A DNA stretch of 18,680 nt from Candidatus Parepulonipiscium sp. PG-Nun2H_MBin03 (GCA_001995005.1 MDJN01000018.1:1-18680); one strand, 5' to 3'; shown: positions 6,934 to 15,431, counted from the first letter of the stretch. Numbers and translations: made by a program. The notes: generated by a model from the letters alone, not told the origin.

Positions 6934-7113
6934 ATAAGCCTCCTATTTATAAGTGTTGTACGTTTTCTTAATATATAATACGTAGCAAAAATCCATTTTC
7001 TATCCAGAGAAAAAAATAATAATTTATTAAGTTTAATTTAATGTTTATAAATTATACTTTAAAAAATAGGCATAATATATTTAATAAAAATATTTAGGGA
7101 GGAGAACAATGCA

Positions 7114-8694
7114 ATGAATATATGGGTAATATTAATATGGGTAATGGCACTTTTACAAGAGAGGGTGTTTAGCAAAACATTATTTAAGATAGGAATATTG
7201 GAAAATTATAAATTCGCAATATCTGCATTTAGATTGATAAATATTTTAATTATAATCAGCCGATTGCTTATGATAACAAGTGATACTTCTACTAGTACTT
7301 GTATAGCTATAATAATAATTTTTATACTAGAAATACTACTATTTAGATATGCTAATAAATTGCTTAGAGTAACATGCGGTATGATTATTCCGTTTCATTG
7401 CCTAATAATGAATATAGTAATATCAGGTTCATTAGGAACAACTATGCATCAAGGGCTACAATATTTAACTCATAATTATACATTTTTATTAATTGTAGAA
7501 ATTAGCATCTTAATATTTGCAAGCTTATTTATATTACTAATTATTTATAACGTGTATATGGAGGTAACCGGAAAAGAAATTAATATTAATAAATTTACTA
7601 GTTGGGCTATTATACCTATAGTAGTATTACTAGGAGTAAATTATGGTGTATCTCATATAGATATGCTGGTATTAAGTGCCGTTATAACTGATACTATACT
7701 AGGAGCAGTAACGCTATGTTTATTTCAAGTTGTTATTTTATTTATTATAGGAATAGATGTATATTTTGAGTATAAATTTAAGACAGAGAAAATAGGGTTA
7801 TTGGATGGCATATATAAAAGCATGTTGGCACATAAAGAAGATGTAGTAATGGAGATTGATAGTGTTAGTGGTTTGTTGACTAATGCAATAGAATTAGGTG
7901 AGGTGCAAAAAAATATAATTGGGCAAAAATATAATAGAGTTGCTAATGCTATAATAAGAAACAGAGTTTACGCAGAAGATAAAGAAATAGTTAGTAAAAT
8001 CGCAACGTTAGATACTCTTTTAGAGTTTATTAAGGAGGATAAGAATAGTTTAGAGTTAAGGCTTAAAAAAGGATCTGAATACGAGTGGTGTTTAATAGAA
8101 GTATTAAAAGAACAAACTAAACAAGAAACTCGTATAATTCTAACTTGTAACAGTATTCAAGCGACCAAAGATTTAGTGTTTAAAACTAAAATGGATGCAT
8201 TATCAAACTTATATAATAAAGCAACTACAGAGACATTAATACAGCAACATTTACAAATCCATGCAAGTGGAATATTGTTTATGATAGATGTTGATAATTT
8301 TAAAGGAGTAAATGATTATTTAGGACATGACATGGGGGATTATGTTATAAAAGATGTGGCAGATAAATTAAAACATTTATTTAGAGTAGAAGATATTGTA
8401 GGAAGAATTGGCGGAGATGAGTTTATGGTATTTATAAAACACAATATAGACATAGAAAACCGAGCAAATACTATTTGTAATTTAATTCGTAATATATATT
8501 CTAAAGATGATATTGAGGTAGAGATATCTGCTAGTATAGGAATTGCCCAAGCCAATAATAATTGTACATCTTTTTCAGAGCTATATAAAGCAGCAGATAA
8601 GGCAATGTATGTTTCAAAACAAAATGGAAAAAATACGTTTACAGTTTATAAAGAAGATATGGCAGATATTGTACCTATAATAATTGGAAGATAA
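7114..8694 (+). CDS. Membrane-bound diguanylate cyclase (GGDEF)
   Basis: A 526-residue protein that makes cyclic di-GMP from two GTP. About the first 215 residues are hydrophobic with roughly seven helices, a 7TM-type sensor region of unknown ligand. Residues about 235-350 look like a PAS-type domain (DVVMEIDSVSGLLTNAIELG, later YEWCLIEVLKEQ). The GGDEF domain spans about 355-515: GGDEF at 433-437, MIDVDNFKGVND at 390-401 for metal and nucleotide, and an RVED inhibitory site at 424-427 exactly five residues before GGDEF. The enzyme should therefore be active and product-inhibited. GGGAGGAG precedes two candidate ATGs; the first (7109) opens ATG-CAA-TGA, so the start is the ATG at 7114. It is a single-gene unit ended by a terminator at 8711-8737. 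Confidence 0.93.
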   Translation: MNIWVILIWVMALLQERVFSKTLFKIGILENYKFAISAFRLINILIIISRLLMITSDTSTSTCIAIIIIFILEILLFRYANKLLRVTCGMIIPFHCLIMNIVISGSLGTTMHQGLQYLTHNYTFLLIVEISILIFASLFILLIIYNVYMEVTGKEININKFTSWAIIPIVVLLGVNYGVSHIDMLVLSAVITDTILGAVTLCLFQVVILFIIGIDVYFEYKFKTEKIGLLDGIYKSMLAHKEDVVMEIDSVSGLLTNAIELGEVQKNIIGQKYNRVANAIIRNRVYAEDKEIVSKIATLDTLLEFIKEDKNSLELRLKKGSEYEWCLIEVLKEQTKQETRIILTCNSIQATKDLVFKTKMDALSNLYNKATTETLIQQHLQIHASGILFMIDVDNFKGVNDYLGHDMGDYVIKDVADKLKHLFRVEDIVGRIGGDEFMVFIKHNIDIENRANTICNLIRNIYSKDDIEVEISASIGIAQANNNCTSFSELYKAADKAMYVSKQNGKNTFTVYKEDMADIVPIIIGR

Positions 8695-8710
8695 TTATTC
8701 ACCTTATATG

Positions 8711-8737
8711 AATCCTTACGTAAAGTAAGGGTTTTTT
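8711..8737 (+). terminator. Intrinsic terminator of the diguanylate cyclase gene
   Basis: CCTTAC (8714-8719), loop GTAAA and GTAAGG (8725-8730) form the core stem. It extends to nine pairs with one G-U, and is followed by GTTTTTT. It lies 17 bases after the stop codon and separates the cyclase from uvrC. Confidence 0.88.
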
Positions 8738-8799
8738 GCAGTTGTCCTAGACGAGCCATGTATTTTAGAGTACAATAAGAGTATATTTTGTAAGAATGT

Positions 8800-8803
8800 G
8801 AGG
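8800..8803 (+). promoter_or_regulatory. Ribosome binding site that fixes the uvrC start at ATT 8812
   Basis: GAGG at 8800-8803 (in GTGAGGCG) is the only Shine-Dalgarno-like sequence before the UvrC reading frame. It lies eight bases before the ATT at 8812, ideal spacing. An ATG-TGA pair (8796-8801) overlaps it and cannot make protein. Confidence 0.55.
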
Positions 8804-8811
8804 CGATATAT

Positions 8812-10599
8812 ATTTTTGACATAGAATTAGCAGTTAGCAAGCTACCTACGTTTCCTGGAGTTTATTTAATGAAAGATATGGATAATAAAATTATCTATAT
8901 AGGTAAAGCAGTTAATCTAAAAAATAGAGTATCTCAGTATTTTAATAAAAATAATACTAATAAATCTATAAAAGTTATAAAATTAGTACAAAATATAGTA
9001 AGTTTTGAATATATTGTAACAAATACGGAAGTAGAGGCACTAGTCCTTGAATGTAACTTAATAAAAAAATATAATCCAAAGTATAACATAAGACTAAAAG
9101 ATGATAAGCATTATCCGTATATTAAAATTGATTTATCACAAGATTATCCGGTAGTTCAAGTAGTTAGAAAAGTAAAAAAAGATAATGCACAATATTTTGG
9201 GCCGTATACCGATGGGCATGCCATGTGGGAGCTGGTTGAGATTATAAAAAAGACGTGGAAACTTAGAACTTGTACAAAAAATTTATCTCGCATTCCGCAA
9301 AGAGAATGTCTGAATTTTCATATTCAGCAGTGTAGTGCACCTTGTATTAATAATATTTCTGAGGTGGAGTATAAAGAAATATTAGACGAAGTAATTATTT
9401 TTTTAAAAGGAAACTATAAGCAGATTATAAAAAGTATAGAAGCACAAATGAAAATAGAAGCGGATAATATGAATTTTGAAAAAGCCGCACAACTACGTGA
9501 CCAAATGCGATCGATATTAAAGATTGAGCAAAAACAAATTGCAGATAATAAATCCACAGATAATCAAGACATTATAGCATTTGCAAAAGACGACAAAGAC
9601 ACATTAGTACAAATTTATTTTGTTAGAAATGGTAAATTACTGGGTAGGGAACATTTTATGTTTCGTGACGATACGGACATACCACTAATTCTACGAAATT
9701 TTATTGTACAGTTTTATGATAAAACTACGTTTATCCCAAAAGAGGTAATAATAGAACAAGAACCTTTTGAAGCGGAGTTATTAGAAGAATATTTAACTAA
9801 TAAAAAAGGTACAAGAGTGCATTTGAGGTTACCCAAAAAAGGGATCAAGTACAATTTGTTAGAACTTGCAAAAAAGAATGCACAATTAACATTTAGTGCC
9901 CAAACACATCAGAAAAAGCATCATCAAACTAAGATTGCACTAGAACAGTTGGAAACGGCATTAGGCATTGATGTAACCAGAATAGAAGCATATGATATTT
10001 CAAATACTTCTGGAGTACAATCTGTAGGAGGTATGGTAGTATTTGAGAATGGAGTGCCAAAAAAGAGCGATTACCGCAAGTTTAAGATACAAACCATACA
10101 AGGAATAAATGACTATGCAAGTATGCAAGAAGTTGTTAGAAGAAGAATTAAGAATAACACTCCATTACCAAATGTGATGTTTATAGATGGTGGCAAAGGT
10201 CAGGTGAATGCAGTTCAACATGTACTTAACGAGCAAAGTATAAACATTCCAGTGTGTGGAATGGTAAAAGATAATAAACATAGAACAAACGGCTTATTTT
10301 ATAACGGAAAGTTAGTTGATATGCAAAAAGAGGCATTTAAGTTAATTACAACTATTCAAGATGAGGTGCATAGATTTTCTATAGAATATCATAAGTTATT
10401 AAGAAAGCAAACACAATTCAACTCAGTATTAGATGATATAGTAGGTATAGGAAAGAAACGCAAACAAGATTTGCTAAGACATTTTAAAAGTATAGACAAC
10501 ATTAAAAATGCTAATTTAGAGGAGTTGCAACAAATACCTAATTTGCCAAAAGATGTGGCCTTAAATATATTTAATTATTTTCGAGATGAGGGGGTTTAA
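8812..10599 (+). CDS. uvrC: UvrABC excinuclease subunit C, probable ATT start
   Basis: UvrC makes both incisions around DNA damage once UvrA and UvrB have loaded. All domains are present. The N-terminal GIY-YIG nuclease has PGVY at 15-18 and YIGKA at 29-33. Four cysteines in RTCTKN, REC and QQCSAPC form the family's iron-sulphur-type cluster. The UVR motif is at about 210-235. The RNase H-like nuclease has DISN, FIDGGKGQ and the EVHRFSIEYH histidine, and a C-terminal helix-hairpin-helix follows. The first ATG (8869) would cut off the GVY half of the nuclease motif. The frame is open back to a TAA at 8791, and has no ATG, GTG or TTG. ATT at 8812 reads (M)FDIELAVSKLPTFPGVYLM, exactly where homologues start. 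Length 595 residues is normal. hprK follows after two bases. Confidence 0.93.
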   Translation: MFDIELAVSKLPTFPGVYLMKDMDNKIIYIGKAVNLKNRVSQYFNKNNTNKSIKVIKLVQNIVSFEYIVTNTEVEALVLECNLIKKYNPKYNIRLKDDKHYPYIKIDLSQDYPVVQVVRKVKKDNAQYFGPYTDGHAMWELVEIIKKTWKLRTCTKNLSRIPQRECLNFHIQQCSAPCINNISEVEYKEILDEVIIFLKGNYKQIIKSIEAQMKIEADNMNFEKAAQLRDQMRSILKIEQKQIADNKSTDNQDIIAFAKDDKDTLVQIYFVRNGKLLGREHFMFRDDTDIPLILRNFIVQFYDKTTFIPKEVIIEQEPFEAELLEEYLTNKKGTRVHLRLPKKGIKYNLLELAKKNAQLTFSAQTHQKKHHQTKIALEQLETALGIDVTRIEAYDISNTSGVQSVGGMVVFENGVPKKSDYRKFKIQTIQGINDYASMQEVVRRRIKNNTPLPNVMFIDGGKGQVNAVQHVLNEQSINIPVCGMVKDNKHRTNGLFYNGKLVDMQKEAFKLITTIQDEVHRFSIEYHKLLRKQTQFNSVLDDIVGIGKKRKQDLLRHFKSIDNIKNANLEELQQIPNLPKDVALNIFNYFRDEGV

Positions 10600-10601
10600 A
10601 A

Positions 10602-11537
10602 ATGTATTCAGTAAAATTAGAAAAATTAGTAGAAAGATTTGAACTAGAAAATTTAACACCAGAAGTATTATATGCAGATAGAAAAGTTATGGAAATTGGG
10701 GTGAATAGACCAGCACTTCAATTGACAGGCTTTTTTGACTATTTTGACTCTAAACGGTTACAAGTTATAGGAAAAGTGGAAACAACATATTTAGAAAAAA
10801 TGTGTCCTACAAAAAGAAAAGATAGCCTATCTAGACTTTTTTCGTACAGTGAAATACCATGTATAGTTTTAACAAAAGAAATTAATTTATTACCTGAGAT
10901 GTATAACTTGGCTATTCAAAGCAATACTCCGATATTTAAAAGTAATTTAAATACAAGTGAGTTTTTGGCAGAAGTTATTAGGTGGTTAAACATAGAGCTA
11001 GGCCCTAGAACATCTATGCACGGTGTATTGGTGGATATTTATGGTGAAGGGGTATTGATTATAGGTGAAAGTGGCATAGGAAAAAGTGAAACGGCACTAG
11101 AGTTATTGCGTAGAGGGCATAGATTAGTAGCAGATGATGCAGTGGATATAAAAAGAGTGTCTGGTACAACTTTAGTAGGCAAAGCCCCAGCTGTATTAGA
11201 AAATTTTATAGAAGTACGTGGTATAGGAATAGTTGATATAAAGCAAATATTTGGTATAGAGTCTATAAAGCAGACAAAGGAAATTAACCTAGTAATAAAA
11301 CTAGAAACTTGGAACCATGAAAAACAATATGATAGACTAGGCTTAGATAACGAGTATATGGATATATTAGGGATAAAGGTGATAAGCCATAGAATACCTA
11401 TAAGACCAGGCAGAAATTTAGCGATAATATGCGAGACAGCGGCCGTAAATTTTAGGCAAAAAAAGATGGGATATAACGCTGCAGAAGCCTTAAATAAGCG
11501 AGTTATTGAACAACTACAGCAAAGACAAGGAGAATAA
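10602..11537 (+). CDS. hprK: HPr kinase/phosphorylase
   Basis: A 311-residue cytoplasmic enzyme that phosphorylates Ser46 of HPr with ATP or pyrophosphate and also removes that phosphate. HPr-Ser-P with CcpA drives carbon catabolite repression in Firmicutes. Visible motifs are the conserved His140 in SMHGVLVDIYG, the Walker A loop GESGIGKSE (155-163), the acidic pair ADD at 177-179 and the family signature EVRGIGIVDI (204-213). The length matches the family. The ATG is preceded by GAGGGGG, inside the last codons of uvrC, so the two genes are translationally close. The gene for the ROK glucokinase follows after three bases, placing carbon control and sugar phosphorylation together. Confidence 0.97.
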   Translation: MYSVKLEKLVERFELENLTPEVLYADRKVMEIGVNRPALQLTGFFDYFDSKRLQVIGKVETTYLEKMCPTKRKDSLSRLFSYSEIPCIVLTKEINLLPEMYNLAIQSNTPIFKSNLNTSEFLAEVIRWLNIELGPRTSMHGVLVDIYGEGVLIIGESGIGKSETALELLRRGHRLVADDAVDIKRVSGTTLVGKAPAVLENFIEVRGIGIVDIKQIFGIESIKQTKEINLVIKLETWNHEKQYDRLGLDNEYMDILGIKVISHRIPIRPGRNLAIICETAAVNFRQKKMGYNAAEALNKRVIEQLQQRQGE

Positions 11538-11540
11538 ACT

Positions 11541-12485
11541 ATGTACTTTTTAGGAATAGACTTAGGCGGAACAAGTATTAAGGCAGGGCTAGTAGACAAA
11601 AATTATAATATAGTACAGACTGCCACTTGTCCGACTAAAAAAGAAGCGACTTCAGATGTTATATTGGAAGATATGGCTAATTTATGTATGGAAGTAATCC
11701 AAAAAGAGCAGATACCACAAAGCGATGTGCATTCGATTGGCGTAGGGGTTCCAGGGCCGACTATTCCAAGTGAAGGCATTATTAGGCATACTACTAACTT
11801 AAATTTTAAAAACGTAAATTTAAAAGTAGCTTTAAGAAAATATCTAGATATAGAAGTGTATGCAGAAAACGATGCTAACGTAGCTGCACTAGGTGAAGTG
11901 CTTTTAGGTGCGGCTAAAGGAGCTAAAAGTGCTGTTGTAATAACACTAGGTACAGGTGTTGGCGGCGGAATAATATTAGATGGTAAAATTTATAATGGTG
12001 CTTTTTTTGGAGCAGGCGAGATAGGTCATCAAGTTATAAACTTTGAAAGTGATTTGATATGTGGGTGTCGCAGGCTAGGGTGCTATGAGCAATATGCTTC
12101 GGCAACAGCTTTAATAAGAATGGCAAAGGAAGACCCTAGTCAAATGATGATAGACATGGCAGGTGGATTAAATTCTATTGTAGCAAAAACTGTATTTGAT
12201 GCAAAAGATGCAGGAGATAAAAAAGCTAGTGAGTTATTAGATAAATATTTTTATTATGTATCTATTGGGATTGCAAACTTAATTAATATTTTACAACCAG
12301 AATATATAATTTTAGGCGGAGCTATGAGTGCACAAAAGGAAAAATTGATAGAACCAATTACGCATTATGTAAAACAACAAACGTTAAAAGGATTAGAGCT
12401 TGAAACCCAAATAAAAGTAGCAACTTTAGGAAACAGTGCAGGGATTATAGGAGCAGCTTTATTAGGGACTACGCTGCAAAGGTGA
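11541..12485 (+). CDS. glcK: ROK-family glucokinase
   Basis: A 314-residue cytoplasmic sugar kinase of the ROK family. The phosphate-1 loop DLGGTSIKAG is at 7-16, the catalytic aspartate is Asp111 in AENDANVA, and the ATP-binding LGTGVGGG is at 136-143. The sugar-binding Glu160 and His163 lie in GEIGHQ, and the zinc motif CGCRRLGCYE (174-183) uses Cys174, Cys176 and Cys181 with His163. The lack of an N-terminal helix-turn-helix separates it from ROK repressors. Glucose is the likely substrate, converting it to glucose 6-phosphate, but ROK kinases also use mannose, fructose or N-acetyl sugars, so specificity is inferred. It overlaps no neighbour but sits within three bases of hprK, consistent with one operon. 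Confidence 0.9.
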   Translation: MYFLGIDLGGTSIKAGLVDKNYNIVQTATCPTKKEATSDVILEDMANLCMEVIQKEQIPQSDVHSIGVGVPGPTIPSEGIIRHTTNLNFKNVNLKVALRKYLDIEVYAENDANVAALGEVLLGAAKGAKSAVVITLGTGVGGGIILDGKIYNGAFFGAGEIGHQVINFESDLICGCRRLGCYEQYASATALIRMAKEDPSQMMIDMAGGLNSIVAKTVFDAKDAGDKKASELLDKYFYYVSIGIANLINILQPEYIILGGAMSAQKEKLIEPITHYVKQQTLKGLELETQIKVATLGNSAGIIGAALLGTTLQR

Positions 12486-12489
12486 AAAA

Positions 12490-13005
12490 ATGACAGATAA
12501 TTTAGAAGTACATGTGAAATTGAAATTTAATGATATACTAAGGTATAATTTATATATAGGGTACAGAGGATTATTTAGAAAACTTACTGTAATAATAGGT
12601 ATAGTCATTTGGGGATACCTTATATATAAATTTAGCGGAAGTGAAGTGGGCGTGCTTGATTTTATATCAAATAATATTATATTATTAATTGTTGCATTTA
12701 TAACTACATTTAGCAGGATAATTAAAATATATCAAATAACTTTGCAACAAATGCAGTCTGCAGTTGCAACTTCAGCTAAATATATTTTTGATGCGGAAAA
12801 AATATATCTACAACTAGGACAAATAAGCGATACAATAGATTGGCAGACGTATATACAAGTGATAGAAACAAAGAATGACTTTAGATTTTTTGTAGATGAT
12901 GTACAAGCACAAATTATACCAAAGCATGCATTAAAAGAAGAGCAAATACCCACTTTAAGAGCACTTATAAAAACTGCCACAACTAGATACACTTTAAAAG
13001 GATAA
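12490..13005 (+). CDS. YcxB-like membrane protein
   Basis: A 171-residue protein with an N-terminal stretch (EVHVKLKFNDILRYNLYIGYR), two membrane helices at about 32-50 and 60-78, and a C-terminal YcxB-like domain. This domain has KYIFDAEKIYLQ, then ISDTIDWQTYIQVIETKNDF and AQIIPKHAL, where the W-x-x-Y/I-x-x-V-x-E block and the I-I-P-K turn are typical. The function of the family is unknown. It begins four bases after the glucokinase stop and lies six bases before the next gene, so it is part of the uvrC-hprK-glcK run. Confidence 0.8.
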   Translation: MTDNLEVHVKLKFNDILRYNLYIGYRGLFRKLTVIIGIVIWGYLIYKFSGSEVGVLDFISNNIILLIVAFITTFSRIIKIYQITLQQMQSAVATSAKYIFDAEKIYLQLGQISDTIDWQTYIQVIETKNDFRFFVDDVQAQIIPKHALKEEQIPTLRALIKTATTRYTLKG

Positions 13006-13011
13006 ACACAC

Positions 13012-13986
13012 ATGAAAAAGCTTTGTCACATATCTACAACAAATAAATTTATGAATTGGTTTAAAAATGATTGGGATTTGGTTAGGGAATTTTTGTATAA
13101 AAATGAGTTAGATGCAATTGAGTTAGGTCTAACTATGGATTACCCTATAGAAAAAATACCTAAAGATTTGGTACATGGGGTGCATCTAAGCTTTTACCCT
13201 ATGTGGATTGATTATTACAAAGGAGATTACAAAAAGGTAGCGGAATTAGGCATAGATATAAAAAAATATTACCATGGAATGAGTTTAGTTGAGTCATATA
13301 AAAAGCAATTTGAACGAGCAAAATGTTTGGCCGCTGAATATATGGTATTTCATGTATGTCATATAACCCCTATGCATTCGTTTGATTATAATTTTGATTA
13401 TACTAATAAAGAAGTAATTGAAACGACTGTGCAATTAGTTAACGCAGTATTTACAGGAGATGGCCCTAAGTTGTTATTTGAAAATTTATGGTGGCCAGGG
13501 CTGACTTTTTTAGACAAACAACAGAGTGCGATGTTATTAGAAGAGACTAGTTATAAATCTACCGGATTTGTATTGGATGTTTCGCATTTAATTTTAACTA
13601 ATAAAAAAATAGCTACAGAAAAAGATGCCTATAACTATATTAAGCAGGTAGTTCAAAATTTGGGTATGTTAAAAGATAAAATAGAAGTAGTTCATCTAAA
13701 TAAGACTTTGCCTGATTATTATTTTAAGCAAAATTTTGAGTATAAATTGGAAAGGTACGTTAAAGAAACTGACCCAATACGAAAACAAGCTATTTTAATG
13801 GATCATATAAAACATATGGACCCGCATGTACCGTTTGATAATCCATATGCAAAAGAAATAATACAATGCATCAATCCGGATGTTTGTGTGTATGAAACAA
13901 GCCCAACCACCATAAATGAATTTAATTACTATATAAAGCAACAACATAAGGCACTTGCAAATAAAACAAAAAAACTAACCCTGTAA
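13012..13986 (+). CDS. TIM-barrel sugar phosphate isomerase/epimerase-like protein
   Basis: A 324-residue protein of the xylose isomerase-like / AP endonuclease 2 superfamily. The barrel strands carry putative metal ligands: Glu157 in LLFENLWWP, Asp189 and His192 in FVLDVSHLI, and His228 in IEVVHLNKT. His114 in MVFHVCHITP may also contribute. These enzymes use a divalent metal to isomerise or epimerise sugars or cleave abasic DNA. The neighbouring glucokinase favours sugar metabolism, while uvrC further upstream leaves a repair role conceivable. AAAGGA just before the YcxB stop codon serves as the ribosome binding site. The last codons form one arm of a bidirectional terminator. Confidence 0.75.
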   Translation: MKKLCHISTTNKFMNWFKNDWDLVREFLYKNELDAIELGLTMDYPIEKIPKDLVHGVHLSFYPMWIDYYKGDYKKVAELGIDIKKYYHGMSLVESYKKQFERAKCLAAEYMVFHVCHITPMHSFDYNFDYTNKEVIETTVQLVNAVFTGDGPKLLFENLWWPGLTFLDKQQSAMLLEETSYKSTGFVLDVSHLILTNKKIATEKDAYNYIKQVVQNLGMLKDKIEVVHLNKTLPDYYFKQNFEYKLERYVKETDPIRKQAILMDHIKHMDPHVPFDNPYAKEIIQCINPDVCVYETSPTTINEFNYYIKQQHKALANKTKKLTL

Positions 13987-14010
13987 AAGTTTAGGAAGGG
14001 TTATTTTTTT
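13968..14010. terminator. Bidirectional terminator between convergent genes
   Basis: TAACCCT (13976-13982) and AGGGTTA (13997-14003) form a seven-pair stem around a 14-base loop. Rightwards it is followed at once by seven T (14004-14010). Leftwards it is followed by one G and seven T, from the A-run at 13974-13968. The left arm lies in the last codons of the TIM-barrel gene and the right arm in the last codons of the NfeD-like gene. The two stop codons are only four bases apart. Confidence 0.85.
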
Positions 14011-14431
14011 CTATCTTCTCAACGTATACAAATAATCCTTCGATACCTGTAACCGTAACAACATGGCCTTTATTAAATTCGTCTTGCATTAAGCTTTTTG
14101 CATACCATGTATCGCCGTTTAGCTTAACTAGTCCAACATCATTAAAAGAGTTAAATGCTTTAGTTATAATTGCTTTTCTTCCAACCAGGTCATGTAGTTG
14201 AATTTCTTTAGCTTTTCTAAAAAAAGTTTTCTTTTTGACTTTAACTACATAAAAACTACATAGACTGCAACTTATAATAAAGATAATTAAGTGAGTGGTG
14301 TACGCAGCAGTAATTAAAGATGTAATACCAGTATTTATGCACGATATCAATAATATGAAAAAAATATTATCTTTATATTTTAAGTATACTAAAAACAATA
14401 ATATAGTAATAACAAACCAAAAAATAACCAT
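13991..14431 (-). CDS. NfeD-like membrane protein
   Basis: A 146-residue protein with hydrophobic helices at about 2-17, 22-45 and 46-63, a basic stretch (KVKKK) and a C-terminal OB-fold domain at about 80-140. That domain is recognisable by DLVGRKAIITKAF, then GLVKLNGDTWYAKS and HVVTVTGIEGLFVYVE. NfeD-type proteins usually work with SPFH/flotillin-like scaffold proteins at the membrane. No such partner gene is in this window, so its role here is open. AAAGGAG precedes the ATG. It is the only leftward gene in the right half and converges on the uvrC-hprK-glcK run, sharing its terminator. Confidence 0.82.
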   Translation of the reverse strand: MVIFWFVITILLFLVYLKYKDNIFFILLISCINTGITSLITAAYTTHLIIFIISCSLCSFYVVKVKKKTFFRKAKEIQLHDLVGRKAIITKAFNSFNDVGLVKLNGDTWYAKSLMQDEFNKGHVVTVTGIEGLFVYVEKIEKNNPS

Positions 14432-14597
14432 AACTTCTCCTTTCTATGATATAGAGCTTATTAATATAACTTAACAGAGTTGTAATATACTCATTATAAT
14501 ATTAAATTAGACAAAGGTAAATATATTTAGGCGAAAAAGTTCTAATAATATAAGCTTGTATCATACTGTTAATATAGCAGTTACATACCAATATTAT

Positions 14598-14605
14598 AAA
14601 AGGAG
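14598..14605 (+). promoter_or_regulatory. Ribosome binding site choosing ATG 14615 over TTG 14609
   Basis: AAAAGGAG lies nine bases before the ATG at 14615 and only three before the in-frame TTG at 14609. The ATG is therefore the start. Confidence 0.75.
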
Positions 14606-14614
14606 AAGTTGATT

Positions 14615-15190
14615 ATGGAAAAAAGATATTATTTTGATTTGAACATGTTTATAACACAACGAAAAATTTTTCTGATTTTAATTTTAATTACTAGTCTTTT
14701 AGGCACAATATATGCAGTATGGACTAGAGATAATGCAACACTTTTTTATACTATAAATCAATTTATTACAACGCCAAATTCATCACAAACATTATTTGGA
14801 GTGTTTAAACAATCTATTATAACATATAGTACTAGTGCCACTTTAATATTTATAGGGAGTGCAAATAAGAACTTATTGCCAATTGCGACGCTGAGCTTTA
14901 TGTATACTATATTTTCATATTCATTTACATTTGCGTGTTTTATAATGCTATATGGGATGAAAGGAATTATTGTAATTATACTTTTAATGGGAGTATCAAG
15001 CGTTGTTATTATAGGAACATATATAGAACTATTTTACCAAGGAGCAAAATTTGGTGTATTAATGCAAACAAGGTACTTTAGGACATATTTAAACTGGTAT
15101 TTAGCAGCTATTATGGTAATTTTTGGAATAAGTATATTTGAGGCAATATTTCAGCCGTTAATGCAAATACTAATATCTAAAATAATTTAA
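14615..15190 (+). CDS. Multi-pass membrane protein, weakly SpoIIM-like
   Basis: A 191-residue, very hydrophobic protein with about five helices: 15-36, 66-84, 86-107, 108-137 and 160-180. A 30-residue extracytoplasmic-type loop (37-65) follows the first helix. Its size, the single N-terminal helix followed by a loop, and the cluster of small-residue-rich helices resemble SpoIIM-type proteins, which in endospore formers take part in forespore engulfment. No diagnostic motif is clear enough to claim this. It stands alone between the divergent NfeD-like gene and the long gap before flgB. No clear terminator follows; a weak eight-pair stem at 15290-15325 is the best candidate. Confidence 0.5.
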   Translation: MEKRYYFDLNMFITQRKIFLILILITSLLGTIYAVWTRDNATLFYTINQFITTPNSSQTLFGVFKQSIITYSTSATLIFIGSANKNLLPIATLSFMYTIFSYSFTFACFIMLYGMKGIIVIILLMGVSSVVIIGTYIELFYQGAKFGVLMQTRYFRTYLNWYLAAIMVIFGISIFEAIFQPLMQILISKII

Positions 15191-15402
15191 TGCTATATAT
15201 TAGAAAAAAAGTAAATTAGTTCCAATTGCATATGACAGCAAAGTGAGTTAAATCTATATTGTAAATATCGAAAAATAGGGAATGGGGGGGTAGAGACGCA
15301 ATAGTAATAATAACTTTGTTTCTACGCTCTCTTTATATTAGAATTTTTTAATAGATAATTTTGTATTATATTTAAAAATATTAATTAGATGTAAAAAAAA
15401 GA

Positions 15403-15431
15403 TTGCTTTACAGCTAAAAAAGGTATACAAT
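15403..15431 (+). promoter_or_regulatory. Possible sigma-A promoter for the flgB operon
   Basis: TTGCTT (15403-15408), 17-base spacer and TACAAT (15426-15431). The -10 is good, while the -35 keeps only the TTG. Confidence 0.4.

Noticed and set aside
6959..6984. TACGT...ACGTA inverted repeat upstream of the anti-sigma gene as an operator or ECF promoter
   Set aside because: Only five bases per arm, and the spacing fits neither ECF nor sigma-A promoters.
7019..7055. ATAATTTAT/ATAAATTAT inverted repeat upstream of the diguanylate cyclase gene
   Set aside because: Nine A/T-only bases per arm in very AT-rich DNA are expected by chance, and no promoter match accompanies them.
8869..10599. Starting uvrC at the first ATG (8869)
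   Set aside because: It would delete 19 residues including the PGVY part of the GIY-YIG nuclease, and no ribosome binding site precedes it at proper distance beyond a chance GGAG.
11039..11599. Long open frame on the minus strand opposite hprK and the glucokinase start
   Set aside because: It is antisense to strongly supported genes, spans their junction and encodes no recognisable protein.
15240..15330. c-di-GMP-I riboswitch upstream of flgB
   Set aside because: Only a GACGCAA-like fragment is present. The AGGGCAAACC block, the paired stems and the tetraloop-receptor part are not visible, so I do not call it.
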